Origin: Bacteroidota bacterium
GTDB lineage: Bacteria; Bacteroidota; Bacteroidia; NS11-12g; UBA955
Assembly (NCBI GenBank): GCA_024103355.1
Contig: JAGFIU010000010.1
Location: forward strand, 62,001 to 126,000
DNA length: 64,000 bases
Direction: 5' to 3'
The translations under genes and the position numbers were made by a program. Position 1 is the first letter of the stretch; the number at the start of each line of letters is the position of its first letter. Shown here piece by piece: positions 1 to 8,328 of the stretch. The notes under the pieces are model-generated. The model searched no databases. It saw only the letters and a program-made list of their open reading frames with translations, and had not been told where the DNA came from.

Positions 1-269
1 CCGGTAAAATCAACTTTTGTTACAATTCCATAACGCACATCGGTACCCAACCTTTCAGCTTGTTTTTTAAACTGATTCATCATTTCCGGTCCCATAACCC
101 CATCAGGATATCCGGGGAAGTTCTCTACTTCTGTGGTAATAGTTAACTGACCTCCGGGTTGAAGTCCTTCGTAAAGAACGGGTTTCAAGTCTGCCCTTGC
201 TGCATAAATTGCTGCTGTGTAGCCGGCCGGACCTGAACCAATAATTAAACATTCTACTTTTTCTGCCAT
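1..269 (-). CDS. trxB: thioredoxin-disulfide reductase, N-terminal part (cut by window edge)
   Basis: The first 89 residues read as the FAD-binding start of thioredoxin reductase, which uses NADPH to reduce thioredoxin in the cytoplasm. The sequence opens [16 protein letters not shown], with the dinucleotide-binding motif GSGPAG at residues 11-16, followed by [17 protein letters not shown], a block typical of TrxB. The ATG is at 269 and a TAnnTTTG promoter box lies 23 nt before it. The active-site CxxC and the NADPH domain lie outside the window. Related flavoproteins such as AhpF share this start, but the short N-terminus fits TrxB. Confidence 0.93.
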   Translation of the reverse strand, partial: MAEKVECLIIGSGPAGYTAAIYAARADLKPVLYEGLQPGGQLTITTEVENFPGYPDGVMGPEMMNQFKKQAERLGTDVRYGIVTKVDFT

Positions 270-292
270 TTTGTTCTATTTTTTATACGATG

Positions 293-300
293 CAAAGATA
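293..300 (-). promoter_or_regulatory. -7 promoter box for trxB
   Basis: On the minus strand the bases read TATCTTTG followed by C, a full match to the Bacteroidota sigma-A -7 element TAnnTTTG, 23 nt before the trxB ATG. No clear -33 TTG was found. Confidence 0.55.
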
Positions 301-367
301 CTAAAACAAAGCCTTTTTTGCTCCGGATTTACTCGTTGAATCTCAATCCTTATAGAAATATAAATCT

Positions 368-928
368 CTATTCTCCCCCTATCATTTTAGAGGTTATTCC
401 TTTCTTTTGGGAATGCTCTGCAAGCAAAACACCTGCTAAGTGTAGTAAAATAAAGATGGGAAACCACCAAATCCCCAATTTATGAATGTCTTCAATTCCT
501 TCTTTATATGAAGCAAGAAAGCCTTTTTCGAGACAAATACCTGTGAATGCCTGAACTGCAATAAAAGCATAGAAATAAACATAAGTCAGTCCTTGAAATC
601 TTTCTTTGAGTGAAATATTGCTTTTAAAAGGATTGGGGAAACGAATTCCTTTAACCAGCATATAAATTATTCTTGCTAAAAATGCAAAAATGACTACGTG
701 GGCAAAAACCTCATGCCATTGCCACATCGGCTCTCGCAATGTCTTATAAACTGCTTTCATTTGGTCTTTGCTTGCCTCAATGCCATTTTGTTCAAAAGCG
801 TTCATTACCGCCTTTTTTCCCATCCATTCCATTCTCAGAAAACCTGTAGCAAATTGAATAGAAACAGCTATTGCTAATATCCAATGAATGAGTCTGTGAA
901 GAAATGTAAATTTAGATTGTGAGTTCAT
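368..928 (-). CDS. cytochrome b561-type membrane cytochrome
   Basis: A 186-residue inner-membrane protein resembling the bacterial cytochrome b561 / Ni-hydrogenase cytochrome b family, which passes electrons between quinone and a partner. Four hydrophobic helices can be seen. Histidines that could bind heme are H11 and H15 (FLHRLIHW), H72 and H77 (WHEVFAH), and two in the C-terminal third (DIHKLG and LLHLAG), as expected for two b hemes. The ATG is at 928. It is the last gene of a leftward group with a VIT transporter and a His-rich lipoprotein, 12 nt after the transporter. The electron donor or acceptor cannot be told from sequence. Confidence 0.78.
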   Translation of the reverse strand: MNSQSKFTFLHRLIHWILAIAVSIQFATGFLRMEWMGKKAVMNAFEQNGIEASKDQMKAVYKTLREPMWQWHEVFAHVVIFAFLARIIYMLVKGIRFPNPFKSNISLKERFQGLTYVYFYAFIAVQAFTGICLEKGFLASYKEGIEDIHKLGIWWFPIFILLHLAGVLLAEHSQKKGITSKMIGGE

Positions 929-940
929 AATAATTGTATT

Positions 941-1648
941 TTAGATGTTTACACCAAAAACATATCCCACTAATGCAGACAATCCCATCGCGATAGTTCC
1001 CCAAATAACAATGCGCAGAATTGCTTTACCGATCTTAGCTCCACCTGCTTTTGCCGAAACAGCACCCAAAATTATTAATGCTATGATGGTTATTCCATAA
1101 AGCAAAACTTCAAGATGTTGTATGGTTCCAAAAATTGCTACTAATAAGGGTAGAGAACCTCCCGCAATAAAGGAAGCTCCAGAGGCCAATGCAGCTTGTA
1201 AAGGGTTTGCCTGGTTCATTTCATTGATTCCCAATTCATCTCTCACGTGTGCGGCAAGCACATCATACTCGGTCAACTCTTTTGCTACTTGTAGTGCAGT
1301 TTCTTTTTTCATACCCCGCTTTTCGTAAATCTGAGCGAGTACTTTCAGTTCGAGTTCGGGCATTTCTTCCAACTCTTTTCTTTCTCTTTCGATATCTGCT
1401 TTTTCAATATCGGTTTGAGAACTCACAGAAACATATTCTCCTGCCGCCATAGACAATGCACCCGCAACAACACCTGCAAGTGTTGCCAAAATAATAGATT
1501 GATGATCTGCACCGGCACTCACTACACCGATGGAAAGACTAGTGACCGAAATAATTCCGTCATTTGCTCCCATAACTGCAGCTCTCAGCCAATTACTGCG
1601 CTGAATATAGTGCGTATCTAAATAGTTGTCTATATTAAGATTGTCCAA
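941..1648 (-). CDS. VIT1/CCC1-family metal transporter
   Basis: A 235-residue protein with the layout of the VIT/CCC1 family, which moves Fe2+ or Mn2+ across membranes. The first helix carries MGANDGIISVTSL, and the second carries AGALSMAAGEYVSVSSQ, the family signature. A charged cytoplasmic segment rich in Glu (about residues 80-145, IERERKELEEMPE) matches the metal-binding linker. Three more helices follow. The start is probably TTG at 1648, because no ATG lies before residue 26 and the family N-terminus (YIQRSNWLRAAVMG) needs this region. It lies 21 nt after the His-rich lipoprotein gene, so the two may share a transcript. Whether the substrate is iron or manganese is not visible. Confidence 0.87.
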   Translation of the reverse strand: MDNLNIDNYLDTHYIQRSNWLRAAVMGANDGIISVTSLSIGVVSAGADHQSIILATLAGVVAGALSMAAGEYVSVSSQTDIEKADIERERKELEEMPELELKVLAQIYEKRGMKKETALQVAKELTEYDVLAAHVRDELGINEMNQANPLQAALASGASFIAGGSLPLLVAIFGTIQHLEVLLYGITIIALIILGAVSAKAGGAKIGKAILRIVIWGTIAMGLSALVGYVFGVNI

Positions 1649-1669
1649 GAGCTGTTGTGAATTAATCTG

Positions 1670-2143
1670 TTATTGAAAATATTGGTGAAACTCCAAATAA
1701 GAAGCATGAATCTTATGAATCAAAGCTATTGCTTCTGCATTATCATCTTCTTCCTCTAATTCTTTGACTAATTCTAAATGTGGATGCAACCATTTGTGTA
1801 ATTCATCATGGCTTTTGCCATCCATTGTGCAACTCTTAATCAGATTTTGGTTTTGTCCATCAAGGTCTTTGGCAAGTTTTTTATAGTCAGTGCTGTTTTC
1901 ATTGATATATTTTTCTACCAATGCTTCACCATTGATAATAAATGGTTTCATTTCCTCATTTACCTTCCATTTTTCTCCGTTATTGAGTTCGATGGTTTCG
2001 GAATCTTCTTCTGAATCGTGGTGGTGTTCTGCATGTTCTTCCATGTCTTCATGTTCGTGCTCTGTATCTTTGCTTGTGTTATTGGCACAACTAAAGAACA
2101 TGAAACTCATTGCTGTTGTAAGTATTAAAAATGTTTTTTTCAT
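1670..2143 (-). CDS. His- and acid-rich lipoprotein, unknown function
   Basis: A 157-residue predicted lipoprotein with a signal peptide ending in FFSC (Cys19). After the lipid anchor comes a low-complexity stretch of about 25 residues made almost only of His, Glu and Asp (HEHED, EEHAEHHHDSEED), which could bind metal ions outside the inner membrane. The C-terminal part is helical with a motif CTMDGKSHDELHKWLHPH and more His near the end. I do not recognise a characterised family. It comes first in a leftward group followed by a VIT metal transporter and a b-type cytochrome, which suggests metal binding or delivery. That role is inference from composition and position. Confidence 0.72.
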   Translation of the reverse strand: MKKTFLILTTAMSFMFFSCANNTSKDTEHEHEDMEEHAEHHHDSEEDSETIELNNGEKWKVNEEMKPFIINGEALVEKYINENSTDYKKLAKDLDGQNQNLIKSCTMDGKSHDELHKWLHPHLELVKELEEEDDNAEAIALIHKIHASYLEFHQYFQ

Positions 2144-2209
2144 GATGTTGTTATTGTTTATATTTAGAATTGAAAACTATTTCCGTTAAATTTATTTGCC
2201 TTCATTGGC

Positions 2210-3211
2210 TTACCCAATCACACAATAGTCACCCAAACTAAACTCTTTTATCTCTCCATTGATTTCGGTATGATTTCCTATCATAGAGTTTGTAAAAGTG
2301 ATATTTTTAATAGAAGAATGGGTTTGTATAATGCTATTGCTGATTTTGGAATTAGTGATTTTGGCATTGGCTCCAATTGAGACATAAGGGCCAATTTCGC
2401 AATTGGAGAGTTGCACACCTTCAGCAATAAAACAAGGTTCAATAATTTTGACATCGGATGCAAATCTATTATCCGCGATTTTTACATTTTGTGCATTGTT
2501 GATAAGCACTCGTTGGTTTGTGTAAACGGTGGCATTCTTATTTCCGCAATCTAACCATTCTTCAACTCTGCCGGGCACAAACTGCAATCCTTTGGCCTTC
2601 ATGTTTTCTAATGCATTGGTAAGTTGATACTCGCCTTTTTCCTTTATATCGTTGTCAATCAGATATTGCAGTTCGTTTTTGAGGTTGTTTCCGTCTTTGA
2701 AATAATATATTCCGATAATTGCCAAATCAGAAACAAAGTGCTGTGGTTTTTCAATAAAGTCAGTAATTACACCATTGTCATTTAATTTAACAACACCAAA
2801 AGCACGCGGGTCTTCTACAGAATGCACCCAAATCATCCCATCTTTGTTTCTGTCAAAATCAAACTTTGCTCTAAACAAAGTATCGGCAAAGGCAATAATA
2901 ACTTCACCCTCAAGTGCTTGTTTAGCACAGAGAACCGCATGAGCTGTTCCGAGTGCTTCATTTTGATAGCAGATAGTGCCTTTTGCACCAATGCTTTCAG
3001 CAATATTCAAGAGTGTATTTTCAGTTTCTTTGCCAAAATCACCAATGATATAGGCAACTTCTTCAATTTTTTCACCACAAATTTCTGCGATATCTTCAAC
3101 CAATCTTTGTACAATAGGTTTTCCGGCTATTGGAATCAGCGGTTTAGGTACTGTCAAAGTGTGTGGTCTCATTCTTTTGCCTTGACCCGCCATAGGAACA
3201 ATTATCTTCAT
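2210..3211 (-). CDS. NDP-sugar nucleotidyltransferase (glucose-1-phosphate thymidylyltransferase-like)
   Basis: A 333-residue sugar-1-phosphate nucleotidyltransferase. The N-terminus has the nucleotide-binding signature GQGKRMRPHTLTVPKPLIPI (about residues 9-28), followed by NEALGTAHAV and an FADTLF active-site stretch. The last 90 residues look like a left-handed beta-helix (repeats such as IEPCFIAEGVQLSNCEIGPYVSIGANAKI), as in GlmU and long RmlA-like enzymes. It lies 26 nt downstream of dut and the flippase, so it probably supplies an activated sugar for the same surface polysaccharide. The nucleotide and sugar cannot be fixed from sequence; dTTP or GTP with glucose or mannose phosphate are the likely options. 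It is not a duplicate of rfbA at 9.1 kb, which lacks the beta-helix. Confidence 0.82.
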   Translation of the reverse strand: MKIIVPMAGQGKRMRPHTLTVPKPLIPIAGKPIVQRLVEDIAEICGEKIEEVAYIIGDFGKETENTLLNIAESIGAKGTICYQNEALGTAHAVLCAKQALEGEVIIAFADTLFRAKFDFDRNKDGMIWVHSVEDPRAFGVVKLNDNGVITDFIEKPQHFVSDLAIIGIYYFKDGNNLKNELQYLIDNDIKEKGEYQLTNALENMKAKGLQFVPGRVEEWLDCGNKNATVYTNQRVLINNAQNVKIADNRFASDVKIIEPCFIAEGVQLSNCEIGPYVSIGANAKITNSKISNSIIQTHSSIKNITFTNSMIGNHTEINGEIKEFSLGDYCVIG

Positions 3212-3237
3212 TTTATCTTTCTGTTGCTTATTAAATT

Positions 3238-3672
3238 TTATTTTCCTGTATGTCCATACCCTCCTGCACCTCTATCGGTTTGGCTAAGAGATTGGGTTGC
3301 TTTCCAATTGATTTGAGTTACTTTAGAGAAAATGACTTGTGCTATCCGCTCACCATTTTTGATAGTAAAAGTGTTGTCAGAATGGTTTATGAGTAGCACT
3401 TTGATTTCTCCTCTATAGTCGCTATCAATGGTTCCGGGAGAGTTAAGTACGGTAATTCCGTGTTTGAATGCCAATCCGCTTCTGGGTCTAATTTGCGCCT
3501 CCATGTCCTGGGGTAATTCAAAGAATAACCCGGTAGGAATTAGTGCAGTTTTGCCGGCAGGAATTTCTATTTCATTTTCTAAAAAAGCCATTAAATCCAT
3601 TCCGGCAGAACCGGTTGTTTGATATTGAGGGAGAGGGTTGTTGGAGTTATTAATTACTTTTACTTCTGTCAT
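3238..3672 (-). CDS. dut: dUTP diphosphatase
   Basis: A 144-residue trimeric-type dUTPase, which hydrolyses dUTP to dUMP and keeps uracil out of DNA. All five motifs can be read: AGMDLMA, PRSGLAFKHG, GTIDSDYRGEIKV with the catalytic Asp, GERIAQVIF, and the C-terminal RGAGGYGHTG loop that closes over the nucleotide. The final motif has His where many family members have Ser or Phe-Ser. The ATG overlaps the stop of the flippase gene by four bases (ATGA), so translation is probably coupled. Its place between a flippase and a sugar nucleotidyltransferase looks like operon hitch-hiking rather than shared function. Confidence 0.95.
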   Translation of the reverse strand: MTEVKVINNSNNPLPQYQTTGSAGMDLMAFLENEIEIPAGKTALIPTGLFFELPQDMEAQIRPRSGLAFKHGITVLNSPGTIDSDYRGEIKVLLINHSDNTFTIKNGERIAQVIFSKVTQINWKATQSLSQTDRGAGGYGHTGK

Positions 3673-5144
3673 GACTTTTTGAAAATTCGCACAAAATTAG
3701 GATTTTTATCGGGTCTTTCAACCAACCAAAAGAAGATACAATATACTAAAGCGGCAAGTATAATTTGATAACCATGTGGTGTTGCCAAATAAAACCAAAT
3801 GCAAATGATTGCAAGCAAAGCAAAGTTGAGTATAAGTTTTCCATAAGAATATGGAACCGGATAGTATTTTTCACCCACAATAAAACTTATTACCGTCATA
3901 CCGAAATATGCCCCTAAGGTAGCCCAAGCAGAACCAACAAAACCTAATTTAGGAATTAGGACTACGTTTAACACAATGGTTAAGCCTGCTCCCAGAGAAG
4001 CAATGATTCCTCCCATCATGGTTTTGTTTGAGAGCTTATACCAAATAGAGAGGTTGTAATACACTCCTAAAAACAAGTTTGCCAACAAAAGTAATGGCAC
4101 AATCAGAAGGCCGCGTCCATCCATAAAATATTCTTTATTTCTAATTAATATTTTTGCAATAATGGGAAGGAAAACCAATGTCAAAATGAGTATAAAACCA
4201 CAAACCCACACAAAATAATCCATAACCTGAGCATAGGTTTTTTGAGGATTTTGGTTCTTTGCATGGTTAAAAAAGAAAGGTTCTGCTGCATATCTGAAAG
4301 ACTGAATAAAAAGGGTAATCACAAGGCTTATTTTATAAAATGCACTATAAATACCTACTTCTGAATCTGCAATGTCCTGAGGGAGCATAAATTTAAGCAA
4401 AATTCTATCCAAGGTTTCATTAACAATACCGGCAAAACCAACTAAAATAAGCGGTAAACCATAAGCCAGCATTTGTTGCCATAGGTGTTTGGGTATTTTT
4501 ACTCTATTTTTTATAACAATGGGGAGTAAGAGAATAAAAACAAAAGCACTTGAAGCAAGGTTTGACCAAAAAATATAGCTAATAAAATAGGGTTGAGGGT
4601 CGAAAGAAATAAGGTTATTGTGATATGCCCATAAAAATCCGGGTATGAGAATCAGGTTGAGACCAATATTGAGAAATATACCGGCAAGTTTTATCATCAC
4701 ATACTTTTTTGATTTTTCTTGTTGTCGTAGCCATGCAAATGGGATTGCAGAAAGCGCATCAAGCAATAAAAACCCTGCCAACAACCTGAAAATCACTGCC
4801 TCATTTTCATAATTCATAATGTTGGCTAACTGATTTGAAAACAATAAACCCACTGCCGTGAGTATTATTCCCGCTATTAAAACGGATTTGAAAGCTACTG
4901 CAAATGACTTCTTTTCACCAACTTCGGTTCTGGCAAAATTGAAAAATGCGGTTTCCATTCCATGGGTATAAACAACATTCAAGAATGAAGCTAAGGTAAA
5001 TACCACAGTTACAATTCCATACTGTGCTGCAGAGGTCAAATAAGCTGTATATAGCGGTAGCAAAAGCACATTGATAAATCTTCCAACAATATTGGAAACA
5101 CCATAGGTCAGAGTCTGAGCCGCTAATTTTTTTATTGATGACAA
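3669..5144 (-). CDS. polysaccharide flippase, Wzx/MATE-like
   Basis: A 491-residue polytopic membrane protein of about 12-14 helices, resembling the RfbX/Wzx branch of the MOP superfamily, which flips lipid-linked sugar units across the inner membrane. The N-terminus SSIKKLAAQTLTYGVSNIVGR followed by LLLPLYTAYL is typical of this branch. The start is probably TTG at 5144: no ATG occurs before residue 60, and the family normally begins here. It sits 20 nt after the PHP phosphatase gene and overlaps dut by four bases. With Wzc-like, Wza-like and Rml genes next door it points to a Wzx/Wzy-dependent pathway, although no polymerase (Wzy) gene is in this stretch. Confidence 0.85.
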   Translation of the reverse strand: MSSIKKLAAQTLTYGVSNIVGRFINVLLLPLYTAYLTSAAQYGIVTVVFTLASFLNVVYTHGMETAFFNFARTEVGEKKSFAVAFKSVLIAGIILTAVGLLFSNQLANIMNYENEAVIFRLLAGFLLLDALSAIPFAWLRQQEKSKKYVMIKLAGIFLNIGLNLILIPGFLWAYHNNLISFDPQPYFISYIFWSNLASSAFVFILLLPIVIKNRVKIPKHLWQQMLAYGLPLILVGFAGIVNETLDRILLKFMLPQDIADSEVGIYSAFYKISLVITLFIQSFRYAAEPFFFNHAKNQNPQKTYAQVMDYFVWVCGFILILTLVFLPIIAKILIRNKEYFMDGRGLLIVPLLLLANLFLGVYYNLSIWYKLSNKTMMGGIIASLGAGLTIVLNVVLIPKLGFVGSAWATLGAYFGMTVISFIVGEKYYPVPYSYGKLILNFALLAIICIWFYLATPHGYQIILAALVYCIFFWLVERPDKNPNFVRIFKKS

Positions 5145-5164
5145 GTGGAACTACTAATTTTGGT

Positions 5165-5908
5165 TCAAAGTAAAGGCTTTTTTATGTTCTCTACTCTGTT
5201 CCAATCAATCATTGAAAAAGCTTTTGAGTTCCAGACTTTGGGCAATAAATTCAGGTGTTTCAGACTATGTGCATCGGTGGATAAAAAGTGGTATAAATTT
5301 TTTTCAATCAACCATTCCACAAATTTTTTGCTGATTGCTGAATAATAACCAATGAAAGATAACAAATTGAGTTGAAACTTAATTCCTGTGCTAAAAACTT
5401 GTTCTGCCAATTCAAAATTATTGTGAAAATACACATATCGGTCCGGGTGCGCAAATACAGGGGTATAGCCATTAGCGAATAATTCAAAAATAATTTCATG
5501 AAGATTTTTTGGTATGTTCAAAAACCCGGTTTCTATAAGAACATGATTTCCTGAGAAGGTTAATAATGGTTCTTTGTTTTTTAGTTTTTGAATAAACTTT
5601 TCATCAATAAAATATTCTGCAGCAAAGTCTATGGAAAGAGGAATCTCAAATTGATTCAACTCTTCTTGCAATAAGTCTCTTTGTTTTTTGATATTGATTG
5701 CATTATTATCATAGAAATTTGAAATAATATGCGGAGTGCAAGTAATGTGAGAGTACCCTAATTCCACATATTTTTCAGCCATTTTCAATGAATTTTCGAG
5801 TGAGTTTGAGCCGTCATCTAATCCAAACAGCAGATGGTCATGCATATCCCAACTGAGTGGTGATTTTTCGTTTTTATTTCTATTGAAAAAGGAAGCAAAA
5901 AAACTCAT
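5165..5908 (-). CDS. CpsB/YwqE-type PHP-domain tyrosine phosphatase
   Basis: A 247-residue PHP-fold protein like CpsB, YwqE and Wzb-analogous phosphatases, which remove phosphate from the tyrosine cluster of the partner BY-kinase. Metal-ligand motifs visible are WDMHDHLLFGLDDGS near residues 20-34, ITCTPHI around residue 57, FAHPDRY near residue 155, and STDAHSLKH near residue 213. The family usually has DxHxH with Ser between the two His; here it is D-M-H-D-H. The ATG overlaps the stop of the kinase gene by four bases, the expected pairing for kinase and phosphatase. Loss of function is unlikely because every metal ligand I can place is present. Confidence 0.87.
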   Translation of the reverse strand: MSFFASFFNRNKNEKSPLSWDMHDHLLFGLDDGSNSLENSLKMAEKYVELGYSHITCTPHIISNFYDNNAINIKKQRDLLQEELNQFEIPLSIDFAAEYFIDEKFIQKLKNKEPLLTFSGNHVLIETGFLNIPKNLHEIIFELFANGYTPVFAHPDRYVYFHNNFELAEQVFSTGIKFQLNLLSFIGYYSAISKKFVEWLIEKNLYHFLSTDAHSLKHLNLLPKVWNSKAFSMIDWNRVENIKKPLL

Positions 5909-8313
5909 TTTCTTCTTAAGAGTCTATTAATAAAACTCCTTTTTGATTTTTTATCTTCATCATAATATCCATATCCGTAACCGTAGCCGTAGCCATAACC
6001 ATAGCCGTAGCCGTAGCCATATTTACTTCCTACCTTAATGTCATTAATAACAACAGAAAGTTTATTCAGTTTTTTACTTGCATATAATTTATTGACATTG
6101 GAAATGGTGTTTTTGTGGGAATAACCGGAACGTATAACATAGACCGAGAGATCGGTTTTTGTCATAATAGTACTAGCATCCGTAACCAGACCGATAGGCG
6201 GAGTATCTACCATTACAACATCATAGTGTTCAAAGAGTGAGTATATAAGTTGGTCAAACTCTTTTCTGAGTATTAATTCTGAAGGATTAGGAGGAGTAGG
6301 TCCGGATGTGATAAAATCAAGGTTTGCAATTCTAGTTTTTTGTATTGCATCTTGCCATTTTGTTTGTCCAACAAGAATAGTGCTTATTCCGGATGTATTT
6401 GCGACATTAAAACCAATATGAATTTTGGGTTTGCGCATATCAAAATCGAGGATAACAACCCTTTTTCCACTCAATGCGGTAATAGCAGCATAATTGATTG
6501 CAAACATGGTTTTTCCCTCTCCGCTGACGGTAGAAGTAACAGCAATAAAATGATTGGGTTTTTCTTCCAAAATAAAATCGGCATTCGAACGAATGGTTCT
6601 GAGTGCCTCGCTAATAGATGACTTTGGATTGTGGTCAACAATCAGGGTAGAAGCATCCATTTTTTTCTTGTAGGATGGTACTAATCCTAAAATAGGGGCA
6701 TGAATCTTTTTCTCAACTGCCTTTGGATCGAGGACAAGATTCATCATCATATATCTTGATACAATTAAGAGTATTCCCGGAATAATTCCTCCAATCAAAA
6801 AGTACGACCAAATTTTATTTTTATCCGGATGTATGGGTTCATATGAAGAGATAGCAGCACTGAGAATTGTGAACTCAGGTACTGTTCCTGCTTTTGATAT
6901 TTGAAATTCAATATGCTTATCCAAAAGTGATAAATAGAATTTCTCATATAGACTTTGATAGCGTTTTAATTTATTTAGTTCGGTTTCTAGGCTGGGTAGT
7001 TCATTAAAGGAACTTTTTAACTCAATAATTTTGGCATTGATATCTGTAATTTTTGTAACTAATGAGTTCTTATACTCGATAACATAATCTAGCAATTGAG
7101 ATTTAATTATTGAGATTTCTAAATCAATTTTTTTGAAAGGAGTTGTGGTGGTTTTATTAGAAATTTTGAGCAGTTCTCTCTGCTTATACAGCTCATTGAG
7201 TTTATTGATTCCATCTGTAATTTGTGAATTTTCTATTCCCAAAATCAGAGGAAAAACATTGTCTTTAACTGCGTCTTGTTGAATAAAGTCAAGAATATCT
7301 TCTACCTGTCTTTTTTGGATTTCAAGTAGTGCCATTTTATCTTCTTGTTCTTGTGACTTCTGAATAATAGTAGTAAACTCAGAGCCGGGATCGGATGTTT
7401 TATTATTCCTTACAAATTGCTCTATCTCCTTTTCTGAATCATCTAATTTTTTTGAGGTTTCTTGCAGTTGGTTTTCTAGGAATGCTATGGTCTGTTCTTG
7501 TGAAGCTTGTTTTCTAGCCAATGAATGTTTCAAATAAACAGTATCAAAAGCATTGACAATAGCGATTGCTTTTGCTCTATTAAAATCTGTAAACTCAATG
7601 GAAATTGTTCTTGCCTCTTTAACAGCGGTATTAGCCTCTAATCCTGCTTTTAAATAAGAAATCAAAGAGGGTTTACTATTAATTCTAAAATAGTACTCTT
7701 TCTGATTACCCATTCCACCCACAAAATCGTGATTCCAAACTAAGGCAAATTTTAACCCTTTAATTTCAATTAGATTTCCAATTTTATAAACTGCCGCTTC
7801 TTTATCATTTTCAATCGTTGATAATTCAAATTTTGAATCAGAAATAAATGTAACGTAGTAATTAATATCTTCGATTACTGATTTATCTCCGGATATAATC
7901 TTTACTTCAAATGGGTTTGTACGATATAATTCCGTAGTGAGAATATTTCCAATAGCGTAGTATGAAATTCCTATATCAAGATAATCTGCAACTTCTTGAG
8001 CAACAAGAGAAGATTTTATAAGCTCTGTTTCCCCCACTAAGTTATCAATTTGTTTGGTAAATGGGGTTGCCACGTTGCCCATTCCAATATCAGCCGCTTC
8101 TGATTGAACATCTAATTTGATAAGAGAAGATGCTTTGTAAACGGGTTGTGCATAGCGTAGATAGTAGTAACATGCTGTAACAGAAATGAACAAAAAGACA
8201 ATTATCCAAATTATGGATTTCTTAATAACAAGAATCAGTCTGAATAATTCAATTCCTTCAAACCCAGAGTCCTCATCTTTTGATTGTATTTCTTTTAATT
8301 CGTATTCTTGCAT
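5905..8313 (-). CDS. Wzc-like polysaccharide co-polymerase and BY-type tyrosine autokinase with a Tyr-Gly repeat tail
   Basis: An 802-residue inner-membrane protein combining a Wzz chain-length domain with a bacterial tyrosine kinase. A helix near residues 30-50 and a second near residue 500 enclose a long periplasmic coiled-coil part. The cytoplasmic kinase has Walker A SGEGKTM, Walker A' VVILDFDMRKP and Walker B VVMVDTPPIGL. The tail is unusual: nine consecutive Tyr-Gly pairs and a final Tyr-Tyr, then a basic end (SFINRLLRRK). In Wzc proteins a C-terminal tyrosine cluster is autophosphorylated and controls chain length, so the repeat probably serves that role. Flanked by its likely phosphatase (four-base overlap) and the Wza-like exporter (15 nt upstream). 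Confidence 0.93.
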   Translation of the reverse strand: MQEYELKEIQSKDEDSGFEGIELFRLILVIKKSIIWIIVFLFISVTACYYYLRYAQPVYKASSLIKLDVQSEAADIGMGNVATPFTKQIDNLVGETELIKSSLVAQEVADYLDIGISYYAIGNILTTELYRTNPFEVKIISGDKSVIEDINYYVTFISDSKFELSTIENDKEAAVYKIGNLIEIKGLKFALVWNHDFVGGMGNQKEYYFRINSKPSLISYLKAGLEANTAVKEARTISIEFTDFNRAKAIAIVNAFDTVYLKHSLARKQASQEQTIAFLENQLQETSKKLDDSEKEIEQFVRNNKTSDPGSEFTTIIQKSQEQEDKMALLEIQKRQVEDILDFIQQDAVKDNVFPLILGIENSQITDGINKLNELYKQRELLKISNKTTTTPFKKIDLEISIIKSQLLDYVIEYKNSLVTKITDINAKIIELKSSFNELPSLETELNKLKRYQSLYEKFYLSLLDKHIEFQISKAGTVPEFTILSAAISSYEPIHPDKNKIWSYFLIGGIIPGILLIVSRYMMMNLVLDPKAVEKKIHAPILGLVPSYKKKMDASTLIVDHNPKSSISEALRTIRSNADFILEEKPNHFIAVTSTVSGEGKTMFAINYAAITALSGKRVVILDFDMRKPKIHIGFNVANTSGISTILVGQTKWQDAIQKTRIANLDFITSGPTPPNPSELILRKEFDQLIYSLFEHYDVVMVDTPPIGLVTDASTIMTKTDLSVYVIRSGYSHKNTISNVNKLYASKKLNKLSVVINDIKVGSKYGYGYGYGYGYGYGYGYGYYDEDKKSKRSFINRLLRRK
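5962..6021 (-). repeat. hexanucleotide tandem repeat coding for Tyr-Gly tail of the Wzc-like kinase
   Basis: Sixty bases coding for 20 residues: nine TAY-GGN pairs and then two TAT codons. The units are degenerate (TAC or TAT; GGC, GGT or GGA) but several neighbours are identical, so slippage that changes the number of units in whole codon pairs is possible. All copies stay in frame. Confidence 0.9.
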
Positions 8314-8328
8314 TTAAGATAACAATTA

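Noticed and set aside
1122-1621. Rightward ORFs on the opposite strand of the VIT gene and similar shadow frames elsewhere
   Set aside because: They lie inside well-supported genes, show low-complexity or reversed codon patterns and have no start signals, so they are frame shadows.
5962-6021. Short regular repeat that could be read as a CRISPR-like array
   Set aside because: Units are six bases, in frame in a coding region, and have no spacers.
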